Origin: Colocasia esculenta
Lineage: Eukaryota > Streptophyta > Magnoliopsida > Alismatales > Araceae
Assembly (NCBI GenBank): GCA_014218235.1
Contig: CM024753.1
Location: 5,022,001-5,086,000, forward strand
Length of the DNA: 64,000 nucleotides
Reading direction: 5' to 3'
Shown: positions 25,601 to 39,500 of the stretch, piece by piece
Numbering within the stretch: the stretch's first letter is position 1
Layout of the letters: the number at the start of each line of letters is the position of its first letter
Notes under the pieces: generated by a model
The model's database searches: none
Seen by the model: the letters and a program-made list of their open reading frames with translations, nothing else
What the model was told of the DNA's origin: nothing
Made by a program: the position numbers and the translations under genes

Positions 25601-28600
25601 CCAAGGTGGAATCCCCACACCATTTGTCCTTCCAGAAGAGACACTTGTGCCCATCTCTCACATAGACCTAGATGCCGACGAGAAGAAAATCCCTATAAGC
25701 GAAGATATCCCTCCAGAGGGCAGATGTCCTATGGCGGGGGGAGGGGGCCAAATCCCAAACCCTCCTCGACAGGAAGTACTACTGCCTATTCACCTGAGAC
25801 CATAGCCCCTCTTCTCCATATCCCAACCTCCACAACCATTTGCATTGGAGAGCCACATTGAAGCTACTGACTTGCTTCAGCCCCAAGCCTCCTTGATCCT
25901 TGCTAGATGTAATCCTACCTGAAGAAATATCATTCCAACCTCTGTATCGGTTCCTGCTACCATGCTTAAAAAACTGCGCTGGATATAGTTCAGCTTTCAT
26001 GACCACTGTGCTAGGAATACGGAACATAGATAGAAAGTAGATGGGGAGATTGTCTAAAACTGAATTGCATAAACTCACCTGACTCCCATCAGATAATAAC
26101 ATGGCCTTCCAACCAGCAAGCCTAGTCTCGAATTGGTGAATCATGGGCATCTAATCTACACAATGGAGAGAACCCGGGAAAAGCGGAAGACCCAGGTAGG
26201 AGAAGGGAAACTCCCCAATAGAACAACCCAGCAAAGTGGCCTCCCTCAAAGAGTTGCTTTGGTAAGCCTCCTATCCCTGGGTATAGAGGTGTAAACACAT
26301 GGTTAATTTTTAACTAGCTTTGATTGAGTGGTATAGACTGACCACGGGATATCTTGTTAAGGAGAGGTATGATGGGGTAAAGTCCTGGTTAGTGTACCCA
26401 GCCTAAGGGGTTGAGGTAGAATGCTACCCCAGATTAAGCCACAAAAGTGGACTTTTTTTTCCTAGGTGTCATGTAGCGATCCTGGGATATGTATCCACTA
26501 TCCAATAAAGGACCTAAACCCAGTATCACTTCCCACGACCCCGAAGTCTCGGAAGGGATTCTCACTCGTTCAAGAGAGATATATAGTAATACAAGTAACT
26601 ATAATAAGAAATAAAGATTTCATTAATAATAAACACTGTCCAAATTTACAATATAAGTACTAAGAAATCAAAGTGCATCACCATAAGGGGCATACCCTGA
26701 GGTAGAATAAAAAGAAAATGACTGCTGCTGGTATATAAACCTCTACAACGTCAGATGACTGGGCAAAAGTCAACGTTGCCTCCTCCAACTCGCACCTGAA
26801 AAAGTAGGGGATGAGCCTTATAAAATCACATGCTCTGTAGGGATGCTCCAATTCTATGCTTAACCTAACCACAATAGGCACATTATATATATAAAAGTAA
26901 AGTGTTGTAAATAATGACAACAAGACTAGTAAAACAACTAGTGACACGGCTACACAGTAGCAATGAGGGTACCTAATTACCACACATGTAACTCAACTAC
27001 ACATAGTAGTTAGGAAGGTACCAATACCATTACGTCACATTAACTAACCAAAACACGTCAAACACTAAAGCCGCTAAGCTCGGCCTTTGAATGCCAACAT
27101 GGACAAACTCCCATATAGGTGCCACATAGGTAGAAACCGTAAAAAGAGACAACTCGGCACTACACACATGTAGACTAAAAGTAACATTAATTACTGAGGA
27201 ACATTAGTCTCGCAGTCAGAACGAATCCAACTGTTGCATCCACGCCTGTCTACCTGTTGATGTGAGAGGCGGTGGAGTCTACTCAACAACACCACTTTGA
27301 AGCTAGGCCAGGTTGTAATCTCATGTCTGATCACACTTTTATGGGTTTCGGAGCCCATAGAGTGAGGCATATGAGAACAAGGGACTAGTTGGGGATCTGT
27401 ATGTCTGTAGGGTGCCTATATCCCCAACCACGAGTGCACTCAAGCGACCACAAACAAACAACTCGGCGCTGCCCCAAAGTCGTCTTTCCCCTTAGTACAC
27501 AATGCATACGCAGGCTCTCAAACAATGGGAGTTCAGGAAGATGGCACAGACCTTTTTAGTGCACACAACACCAGGACTAAATCCCACAACACACATTGTG
27601 CCCACATAGGACCAAGGCTCCTGACTGGTGAGGGCTACAGAGTAGCACGACAAATTACAACAAAAAGCAAACATCAAACTATTTAAAATTGGACATGGCA
27701 CACCACCTTGGAACACGGAAATTCCCGTGGATTTTTAAGACCACTTACAGTTACATACACATCTCCTGGGTATGTACTCATCACGGATGCGCCAAGACTA
27801 TAACTGTGTCCCTTGATGAATTATCTGCGCAGTTGCCTCGGACAGACTATATAAAACCATGCATCATCCGCTAAATCCTCATACTACACTTCGAGCACAA
27901 CACACCTGGATGCCAGGCTAGGAACACCTTAGTATAACACTGAGGGCACGATTACATAATCCAATCAATTGTTCATACGATGTACTAGAAGATTCAGCCC
28001 GATTGTACTATACTTCGAGAAACTTGACCGAGAGATAAACCACGCTATCTGGGTCTTAACAGCTACTAGATTAGAAACGTGTTCAACACCTTGTCCTATA
28101 CTAGACTATAAATGTAACGTTCCGACCGTTCGGATCGTTCTTGTGTGGACGTGGAGGCCAGTGTATGGCCGATGACAGGTGTGTAGCAGGTGATCCTGCA
28201 GGTTTTGAGGTTTTGCTCAAAGTGTTCTCTGTTTCTCGGTTTTTAACGCGGTCGATTTGAGGGTCGCGATTTGATCGCGACAGTGAGGGGCGTCGCGTTA
28301 TGATCGCGACAGACCGTGGCGTCGCGTTCATGTCACCGCCTGTTTAAGTGAGCGTATGCATGTCTGCCGCGTGTCGAAGGCTGGGAGCTCGGGTGACGTC
28401 AGCAGGATTATCGCGACAGCCTAGAGTGTCGCGTTTAGGTCGCGGTCATGAAGAGCGTCGCGTTCTTAACTGCGTTATGTTTTTAAGTAACCCTAGCAGA
28501 ACAGAGCTGGTGAAAGCTCTGCTCGGCTAGGGGGATTTGCTGTGAAGATTTCTTGGCGATTTGACTTGCTAGAGCTTGGTTCGACGAGCTTCCACCGCGA

Positions 28601-31600
28601 GGACGTCGCTTTGAGTGGAGGGAACCTCGTACGAGCTTCAGTCTTCGCGTTCTTCGCGAAGGTAGGGAGATTTCCTGAGTTTGATCCGTGAGATTCTTGT
28701 GTGAAGTGGTTAATGTGTTTCCTGCTTTCTAAAACATAGATAGCATGTGTAGGAACACATTAAAGCATGAAAACAGACTGTGAACTAATGATTATATGGT
28801 GGTTGGGGTGATTGGATTGAAGGGTTCAAGACGGGGATCGCACCAGCTGTCACGGTCGCTGTGGGTGTCGCGACCAGGTTGCGACACCCTGAACCGTCGC
28901 GTTCTGAAGGCGGTCTATCGCGCCGTCGCGACATCAGCCGAATGTTGTCTTTCAAGTATAAATGTTGGTGTAGAATTATCTATTTAGTACAGTTTATACT
29001 ATATGGTGATGGAAAGAGGTGCATTGGCACTCTCGTCGCTCGAGGAGCGTATGGTGTGTAGTTTACTTGTTGTTCACGCGATTTACGAAAAGGTTTCATG
29101 TGGCTTAAGCGTTGCGCACGTGGTTTATGTGTACGTAGTGTGTAGTTTGACGCCTTCCGTGGAAACCTCTTCAGTTGGGAGCCTCAGGTTTTGTGTGAGC
29201 CAGGCACGTGAGTGCTCGGGGCTTGTCCCGGTACTAGATACCGACGAGGTCTTGTCGTCTTCCTGGACACCCTCACTCTAGTGTTGAGTAGTACGTCCGG
29301 CTGAGGGAAAGACGGCAGTGGGACAACGACTAGAGAGTTAGTTGTGTTGTCGCTTGTAGCGCGCTCGTAGTTGGGGGAGACGGACACCAGTAGACGTACT
29401 GGACCCCAGCTAGTCCTGTTTTCCAATGTCTCACTTTAGGGAGCTCAGGCCAGAGTCCCTAAAGGTGCCAGGCATAGGCCTGCGAGGTGTGTGACTTGCA
29501 GGTTGTGGTGGTTTAGTTGGACTCCACAGTTCTTGTACTTGTTTAGTGGAGCGGCAGCTGGACCTTTCGTCCGTGGCTGCGAGACTGAGAGGTGGTCCTG
29601 TGTGGTTTGTCCGGGTCAGTAACTGGTGTCGCGAACCAGTTGACGTGGCTCGAGTGTGGCGTTTTCCTACAGTAGCTCGTACACTTGTTGGTGTTGCCGT
29701 TTATTTAATTACGTTGATTCTGGATAAGCGGCAAATGGTAAGATGTACTTACAGTTTTATATCCTGTTTGATATTATTATAAATTGTTAGTGTAGCACTT
29801 CCTGCTTTGCTACTTGTGTTGTTTTGCTCGGTTTCTAGGGAGTTTCCCTACTGAGCCAGTGACACGTGATGCTCACCCCTACCCCCCCTACCAGGTGAGG
29901 GAGATCCGGAGATTTCGCGTCCATCGTCCAGTGGAGGGTCTGCACCACCAGCAGTGTAATACTACTTACCGTTGTACACCTCGGGGTATGCCCCAGGTTC
30001 TGTTGTAGTTTGGCTACAGTTGTGCTATGACTATGTACATTCATGTAAATATTTGTGAGATTGACAGATCTTATGAATGTTTAAGTTGATTCCTTTATAT
30101 TTCTTTGGACTCGTGGTTCGATATCCCTTGCGAGGCTTCGGCTCGTTCGCGGGAGGCGGACTCGATTCAGGCGTGCTAATGGGTTAGCGGGTCTGAATGG
30201 CTTGGTCCGTCACAATAAATGTGTCACATAGTGGTTGCGACCCAAAACGTGCTTGCCCTGATGGGCGTGACTTAAAAACCAAAACATGAAACTTATATTG
30301 CTCAACCTAGAAATCCATTCAAACCTACAGTCTATGTTATCGAAGGCGGCCGAGGCAATCGCCTCAGCGATGAGGCGAGGCGTCCCTCCGGCGCCTCGCG
30401 TCTGCGAGGTTCGCGGAGGCGAACGCCTCCATCGTCTACACGGTCACCTTCTGTGCTTTGGGCGATTCGGGCCTTTCAAGCGCCTAGGCCATGCCAAACC
30501 GGATCGGACCGACTCGGTCCGGTTCGCTCCCACTGTCCCACGCATAAACCCCCCCCCCTCTCGAACCTTAAAGGCCATTGAAATCGACTCCGCAGTCCCG
30601 CAACCCGTCTCTGAGCTCTCCCCCCTCTCCTCGGCAAAGGCGAGCAGTACAACGGACTTTCCGGCGAGGGCAAGTAGTTGCGGCGGACCTCTCCGGCGAC
30701 GACGAGTGACGTGACAGATCTTCACGGTGAGGTTGCACCTTTCTTCTCTCTCTCTCTTGCGCACGCACATCCTCTCTCTCTCTCTCTCTCTCGCACGATA
30801 GCACACACATCCCCTCTCTCTCTCTCTCTTACATGATAGCACGCACCTCTCTCTCTCTCTTGCACAGACGGTCACACCTCTCTGTGTCATTATGTTACAC
30901 AGTGACCCTATATCACTGTGTAATAGTGACACAGTGATAGAGGGCGGACCCCCCTCTCTCCCTCCTTTCTTCTCTCTCTCTCTCTCTCTACACGATGACA
31001 TGGACACCGCCCCCTCTCTCTCTTTAGAACGCACAGTCACCTTTCTCTGTGGGTCTGTGGCTATGCCACTGTGTTACACAGTAACACTATGTCACTGTGT
31101 AGCAGTGCCACAGTGATAGCGGGCATGGCTTCTCTCTCTCTCTCTCTCTCATACACACACACTGACACAATGATTGATTTTAATTGTTTACTTTCAATTT
31201 AGTGATTAGTATTGCACTTCTTACTTTAATACAATTCATTTACATGTATGTGTAAATTTGTTTTAGTATTGCACTTGTTCACATGTATGACTTTGTCTTT
31301 ATTTTCTTTCATATTTACATGTATGTGTGAAAGCATTGTAATTGTTTACCTACAATGTAGTTTGTAAATGAATGGATTTAATTGGTTATAGATTAAGTTG
31401 ACCCGTAGGAACAAATTTGTGAAGTATATTTGTTTTCAGATTGTATTTATTTATCATTTAAATATATAGTTTAAATTTGTGAAATATATGTATTATTTTA
31501 ATAATATATTGTCTCGGTCGTCTAGGCCATCACCTAGGCCTTTGAGGCTGAGGTCACCCCTCGGTCGCCTCGCGCCTCTGACTACATAGCCTACAATCTA

Positions 31601-33519
31601 AGCATTTTCAACCCACTGTAGACATTCCAAACAATTGAAGAACAATAAGGCATACTGAAAAGCTATTAAACAAACTAGGACTGTGCATAGTTTGGATCAA
31701 ACCAAAAAATCGAACCAAACTGACTGGTTCAATTGGTTTGGGAACTTCCTTGGTTCAGTTCAGCTTCCTATTATAAAACCGATTGAATCAAATATATATT
31801 AAATATAATTATAAATACAATATTTCACAACAGCCGATGTGGCGCTGATGGTTCTTGCCATGCCTCTCTTGAGGCAGGTCGTGGGTTCGATACCCACAAG
31901 GCCACAACCGCCATAAAAATCATCATTTTTAAAATTTCTGTTCAAACCGAACCAAACTGGTTCGTTTCGGATTAGTTTGGCCATGGGGTCGGTTCGGTTT
32001 CGGTTCGCCCAAAAAATGGGCTGAACTGGGCCGAATCGACCCATGTACTAGGACCGTCAATGGGTCGGGCCTGTGTCGGGCTAAGCCAAGCCCAACTCAA
32101 GCCTAACATGTTATTTTCTAGGCCCAAGCCCGCCCCAAGCTAGAGTGACATCAGGTTGGATCGCGCTGGGCCCAACTATTCTACAAAATTATAAACTCCG
32201 ACCTCGACTCGGCCTAGCCCGAAAAATTTAATAAATATTTTATTAAAATTATTAATGTTGTTAAAAAATGCATGCAATAGTATCGATCGACCAAATACTT
32301 AATATCGATCAATCGATTTGGAGTTTGGTCAATCAAAAGTTTAATATTGACTCAATGACATGGGGTTCAGTTGACTAAAGGCTTAATATTGGTCGATCAA
32401 TTCGGGGTTCGGTCCATCAAAAGTTTAACATTTCTGGCCTATCGAGCCCAAATTTCCAACGGCCTGGGCTTTTAGTCCCGCCCAATAGCCCACGGGCTTA
32501 AAGAAGTGTGGTGGCCTGACCCAATGTCGGGTCAAGTCCGCGGGTCTATTGGGCCTGCCCGGCCCACTAACAACCCTAAAACGAATCCTAAACATGATCT
32601 CTACACAAGATCAGACCCTAAACATGCCTTCTAACCAATTTATCATGAGGAACGAGCTATAAATATAATTTCTCAATCAACTAACGTCATAAGCACATAG
32701 AAAATGATCTATTTAAGCTATAGAACTACTCGCAAGAAACATAAGAGAAGGAAGCCACCCTACTGAATGAAAGAGTAAACACCCATTGGGGCCTTCTCGT
32801 AATCGCGCCACCTCCTCCTAGCACAAATCCAACTCCAAATCATCCATAATCAATCCAGAAATGCGAAACCTTCAAGACTAGGAAGTGCTTGGCACAATAG
32901 GTTAAAAGTCCCCAGAAATCAAAACGCGCTGCCGCAACCAGGCGCATCTTAAACCATGCCAGGCTACCGCGTCTATGGTGAAATGCCACGTGTCCTAGAG
33001 GGCCACGTACCTCGATCAAATTGACAATGAAAACGCACCGCAAACACTAGGTGCAACTCAATCCAAAACGCGCCCTTTAGGGGAGGCATCTTCTAAGCAT
33101 GCCTGCTTCTCAAGGTGCGTCTTAAGCCGCACTGGCCAAGCCCTGTGCAACCTAAGACAAAAACCTAAACACTTATAAACCACCGTCAATTTTCACCCTA
33201 TACACACCTACACAAGTCACACATAAGGGCCACAACACTCACTGGAGCCACTAAAGGAGATTCAGAAAATGCCACATGCTACATGTTAGGTGGGCCAGGG
33301 GTTCTATTTTGATGTGACAGGTAGGGTAGGGGTTTATCCAGGGTTTGGGCTAGTTTTGGTCCTATGAAGAAGAATCCATTCTTCTCACTGCAAAACTAAT
33401 TTAAAAAATTGTATATGACTGTGTGTGTGTGAGAGAGAGAGAGAGAGTCAGAGAGAGGAGGGGGGATGGGACTGTGATAGTGTGTGCATGTGTGTGTGAG
33501 CGAGAGAGATAGAAATGAC

Positions 33520-33559
<40 letters not shown>

Positions 33560-36500
33560 GCCGGATAGGGAGGGGGTTGGAGGGGTCGGACAGGGGTGGG
33601 GGATGCCGGATGGGGAGGGTCAGAGGGAGGACTCGGACGAAGAGGGGGGAGTAGGCATTGGGCCCGTACTTAGAGTCTGGTGACGGAGACGAGGTCTGAC
33701 GGCGGCGACGAGAGCTCCGATGATGGCTGCAAGGCCTGATGGTGGCGGCAAGAGCTCCAGCGACGGCGGTAGGGCAGTTAGGGAGGGTGGAACCCTAGCA
33801 CTGGGGTGTGATTATGCAGTGTGGGAAAGAGGGAGTTGGGGCACGCAGGGGGTCAGCAGTTGGGGGTGGGGGTTTTACAAGGATCCGTAACCGGATCCAC
33901 TAATAGTGGATCCGATTTTAGACCAGGTAAATGGGTCCATCGTGCCAAAGCAGATGCCTTGGCGTCCCAGCAAGGCGAGGCCTTAAACCTGCCTTGCCGC
34001 CTAGGCAGGTCTGTTGACAACTGTGGACCTCTTTGATTGCCTCCTTGCACATTTGTAAGAATACTAAGGGGAAGTCATCAGGGCCTGATCTCCTGTCAGA
34101 GAAATCACTGCTTAGTGGACCTCTTCCTCAGAAAAGGGCTGCCTGATGGTCTCGCTTTCCATAGGGGAAAGGCAATGGAGAAGATCAGCTGCACTCCTCA
34201 ATGAACAAAGAGGATTAGAAGACTCTCGCCTAGTCTCTAAAGTCTGCCTCTGAAGAGATGGACCGGTCGCCTACTTAATGCGAGCAATATGGTTGACCTT
34301 CCTCCTTCCCGAGGCAATCTGTTAGAAGTATGCAGTGTTCTTGTCACCTTCTTTAATCCATCTATCTTTTGATCTCTATCTCCAATAAATTTCCTCTTAG
34401 CCAATAAATGATGAAACTGGCTCCTCAAGGAATCCCTCAAGGCCTTATTCTCCTCATCCATAAGGCTTGCCTCCTCCAAGTTGTCTAACACTGCCAAGTG
34501 CTACAGAACCCTATATTTGGCAACCCTCCAAGTAGGGTTTATCTGCTCCCAGGATAGTGGAATCTGCGCCGTGTGCTTCAATTTCTTCACCAAAATACCT
34601 ATTGCCAAGGTGCTAGCTACTGAAGTGCTTCAAACTCCCACTATAGTCTCCAAGAAATCAACCTCCCTGAGCCAAACTTGAACCTGAGAGATTGGTCAAA
34701 GTCCTTGGAAGTCTTCAGAGGAATGGGCTTGTGATCTGAGATAGACCTCGCTAGCCCAGATAATTGAACATAAGGGAAGTTCCTCCCAATCAATGGAGAT
34801 TAAGAATCTAACCAACCTGGAAAAAGAAGCATAATGTTTTAAATTGGACCTAACGAATAAGCCATGAGACATGCCTAAATCTACTAAAGTAGCCTTTTTA
34901 ATAAAGCTAGAGAAGTCATCCATTTCTCTAATAGAAGAAGTGTTTCCTGATCTCTCCTAAGGCCCTGCAACAAACATTGATGTCCCCTTAGTCACATACG
35001 GGCGGCCAGATGAAAGATGGAGCTGAATCAAATCATCCCAAAGCTAACGCTTCTCTTCCCTAGATTGGGAACCATAAATCCCTCTAAAATCCTAAGAGAA
35101 ACCATCCCGGACACTCTTAAAGTGAACAAATGGCCCATCTGGAAATCACCCTGTTTTACCTCACCTCCTCCACCTCTAATGGGTTATAGAGGATTATAAT
35201 CCCCTCGGACCTATCCATAGTTGGGGAAGCAACTCCCTAGGAGAGCTACGCCCACCAATCTCCATGATAAGAGCACTCCCATCCCCTTCACACTTCATTT
35301 CCTGCAAATATAGGATGTCGATCTTGCACCGCCTAATCAACTCTCTCATTGCCCTCTTCTCCCCCCCTCCCAACTCTCTCACATTCAATGAGACAATCTC
35401 ATGGATGAATGGATAAAAGACCCTCCCCCCTTCCTTCTGCTTCCTCGCCATTCCTACCAAACCTCAAGTGGAATCAGGCCCCACCTCCGATGCTTGCACT
35501 CTAGCGCCTGTTAATCTTGGAAGAGACTCCCCTCAAGTCCTTCTCCACCATCTTGAAGGAGATCCCAACTTGATCTGCCACCCCCTTAGAACGCTCCATG
35601 ACCACCTATTCAACCTCCTCTAGCAACTCCCTCACTTCCTTAACCCCCAACTTGGTCTGTCCATGGGTCTCTTCCCCCTCCTGTAGAGCAACCTCCCCCC
35701 CCCCCCCCTCCCTCCCTTCAACAGTGCCATCACCCAGCAGCCGAGATGCCCCTCGGGCAAAGGATTCTGGACCAGGATGATTACAGACCCACCCACCTAC
35801 TCCCTCGGCAGGTCCTCTACTGAGGAAGGAGCACTGTGGAGCGTGGCCAGCGTTAGCGGGGAAGCGGAGATGAGCTCCTCACCGCACAGTCTGGCCATGA
35901 AGTCTGGAGAGCGCAAAGCCCATGCAGAAAGGTATTGGAGTGGAGTGCCAGCACCCTCGCATATCGGCAGCTCCGGCTCGCGACCAGACGACAGGGCTTC
36001 CAATCTGACAGGCTGGTCCTCTTTCTTCTTGCGACCCCTTCTTTCTTCTTCTCTCATCTTCTCCCTCTTCGTCTGCTGCATCAGAACTATTTATAGGGTG
36101 TTTAGTTGCACTTTTTATCATTTTTTTTCTCTTAAATTTAAAAAAGAAGAAGAACAGACACATAGACACATTTGGTAAGTAATTTTTTATTTTAGAGAAA
36201 AAACCCTACCTCATTTAAATCTCTCCCAAAATAAAATCAGGTATGAACCAATTTTTTTTTTAAATCACACACGGCTCCCGACTGTGCTCCTTCTCCCCTC
36301 GCCAGAAGCCCCCACTGTCTGCGAAGACCCCCCCCCCCCCCCCCAAGCAGAAGAAAGCCACGGAGAAGACCCAACACCCACACACGACACCCAACCAGGC
36401 TCACCTCTTACGGTGCTCTCAGAAGCGGAGAGTTGGGGCTCGCTGGGGGATGAGATCCAGGGGCTCTGCTTCGAGCCCCTCCTACTGGCCCATGCGTCCC

Positions 36501-39500
36501 TCAGCTCCGAAGGAATCCCCATCTCCAGAACAGGGGTTGCAGGTGCCCTTGCTTACCTCCTCCTTCTCGCTTGGCTTCTTCACCTTCCAACACTATCGCG
36601 CAGCAGGTTCTTCGAATCCAAGAGCCAGCAGCAGAAGAAATCCCCACAAAAGAAGCAGGTTCTGCGAAGTTCCGCCCCCCCAAAACATCGGAAGCCCACC
36701 TGTCTTCTCTACCAAACACATCAATATAAATTTTAAAAATTTTGATATTTTTGCCAAACAGATAACCTCAATTTTTATAATTTCAAATTTTAAGTTAAAA
36801 ACTGACACAACATAACTTTTCAAGTAAAAATAACTTTTTAAAAAAAAGTGTTCCCAAACACCACATTAACCATAAAATTCTTCACATCCAAAGCATTTGA
36901 TGGAATGCATACATAAAAACCAATGACTGCCTTGCTGAGGATGCTTATAAGTGTCATGATGGTTCTCTTTAACCCACGTAATGGGTTATTCTAATAATTT
37001 AAAGCTTTCTGTATAGCTATTTCCCTACGGTTCCCATCTCGATTCATTAGATCAAACTGTTTCAATAAATTTTTGATTTCTGCTGTGCCTTTCTCGCTCC
37101 TCTATCCTTGCGGATTGTGGTATCCCTTAGTTGAGCAATAACCGTAGGCTCTGTATATCAATATCGATTAGATCTAGATCTGTTTTTGAATTACTAATTT
37201 AATTAGCATTCTCAATATTATGCTTGAGGAGGACTTGAACCTCCATGCTCTTTAGCATGAGATTTTGAGTCTCATGTGTCTACCATTTCACCATCAATGC
37301 ATCCTAATAGTGAATCGTATTCCACAAATATGATGTACCAGAAATTTACTTTTCAAATCAAATGCAAAAAAATTAGATTTGGATAGGAATCCGTCTAAAC
37401 ATGTACACTGCAACCAAACTCAAAAGCTAATTTGATACTTTCAAATGCTTTTGTTACTCATTTATTTTGACATCAAGACTGCACCTATGAATCTGCAGGT
37501 GCTTCATTACCTGCTAGATGATGTGGCTGAATTTTTATCAATATATTTCAGCAAGGGTGAAGCTGATAAATGCATTACAACAGAGAAAAATGGATGTCAA
37601 ACTATACTTTCTGCATTTCTCGATCATGTTTCTCTCAGAGAGTCTGAGCATTTCAGATCTCTGAGGAATGAAAATGAGAACTCTGTCACCCTTACAACAA
37701 TCCATCAGGTATTTACTTTTACAATCTTCGGGGATTTGTGGATTCCTAATACTCTGATGGATTGGAAGATATTTCTATTTTTGGAAGCAACTGACTCCAA
37801 GTTTCTTGTCCCACAGTCAAAAGGTTTGGAGTGGGACACAGTTTTTATTGTGAAGGTATGAAACATTTACTGGGAATGTAGTTCTGTATAATTCTTATCA
37901 ATCCATGTTGCCAACTTTTTGCTAAGGTTTGATATATGCTACCAGAAGAGCCTGTTTATTGCTCTGGGCCTGTGACTACATAGATTTTATTGATAATGTT
38001 GATCCCTTATTTTTTGGGGGGAACCATGAGAACGGTTTTTAGATGGTCCTTTTAGTCTAAACAGGACATTTATGACTTGAGATGAAGTCCCTTTTAAAAT
38101 TATAATTTTGGATCTAGTTAATGTATTCACAAGTTTGACCTGTCCCAGTGACCTAGGTTGGCCTTAATGAGGTTGGCCTAGTGATCAAGAGAAATACTTG
38201 CTGCAAGATCAGTCATGCAATAATCATGATGTGGATAGCAAGAAAGCAATCTCATTGGTTGGAGAAGAGAGAGAAACACTTACTTTTGGTAATAGTATTG
38301 CTTTCTTGCAATCTACATCATCATTATTGCAAGACTGATCTTGCAATAAGTAATTCTCAATGATCAAAGGTCATTGATTAACCGGTGATTTGATTTATGC
38401 CCTTAAACAAACATGCACTAACACCATAATTCTGCACTTTGATAAATCTAGGGGATCAGCATGGACCTGCTGATTGGCCAATTTCCTAGGGGAGAGTAGT
38501 TAAGGTCTAGGCTTTAACAGCTAGTCAAACTAGTTGTTGAAAGCCAAGGTTTGAAGGTTGCCATTTATTATCTGGCCTCAGACAGCTAGTTTGGGTTAGA
38601 AAAGACCTGGGGGGGGGGGCGCTGTAAAATAGCTATAATTTGGCATCTCTCACTCTCATGAACCCAGTCACTAACTAACATCCTCTCTGGACTTCCTAGA
38701 GGTTTATGACTTTTTGTATCTTTGGCCAATAACCTTTAAGGTGATATCCTTTGGTGAACTTGAACAAATCTGTCTTAAGTTCACAGATGCTGCTTGAAAC
38801 TTCATTTCATTGCAATGCAGGCTGCAGCACAAAGCTAAACAATGGTTCATTTTGCCTCATCATCATGAAACACAACTTAATGCCTAGTCCATCCATGACT
38901 CACAACCTGGCCAAAAATTCTTATGTACTTGCCACTGAAATAACTATCTTAAATACCTGGAAATACACATGCAAATTTCCTTCAAAACCCCCTTGTACCT
39001 TAGAATATGCCAACAATTACAAAAACTCCTTTAAAATGTCAATACTTGTAAATAGCTTACAAAAATGTAAAATCACCTAAAACACCAAAAAATGCCCTCA
39101 CAAATCCTAATTACCAAAGTACCTCTAAATTCTAATACATTAAAAGTATATATAAAGATCACAGAAAATTCTCAATAAATTTTAAATCACGTTAAACACT
39201 TAATACGTCCTTGAAACCCTATATTTGTCCAAAGCAACAAAGTATCCTTGGATCCAGAAACATTCAAAATAGCCAAAAACATACCCTGGAGTTTCAGAAC
39301 TTTTAAAATTTATCAAAATGCAATTCAGACTCTAAAATGACCAATATGCTCTCCCATAGACCCTAAAGCATGTAAAATTATGACCAATATGCTTTTAGCC
39401 TAAAAATCAACCTAATGCCTTGTAAGACTTGGAATCTTGCCAAAACTCGACCAGCATTGTGGAATCAAAAGATGTTTTGGGCATTGATTAAAATTGTCCT

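Larger units (their letters stand above)
24241..37498 (+). other. Second giant SRS2 intron (13.3 kb)
   Basis: GTAAGT donor and CTGCAG acceptor. It contains LINE fragments, a solo LTR, a hAT element, a SINE-like tRNA sequence, a PIF-type MITE and plastid DNA. About 24241-24840 and 37410-37498 look like ordinary intron. Confidence 0.9.

Noticed and set aside
30286..31040. Long Arg/Glu-rich ORF on the minus strand and its + strand partners
   Set aside because: Produced by CT/GA microsatellites in the hAT element at 30332-31589.
37445..37861. Single 138-codon ORF covering both motif V exons
   Set aside because: It reads through a 108-nt GT-AG intron and would insert foreign residues inside motif V.
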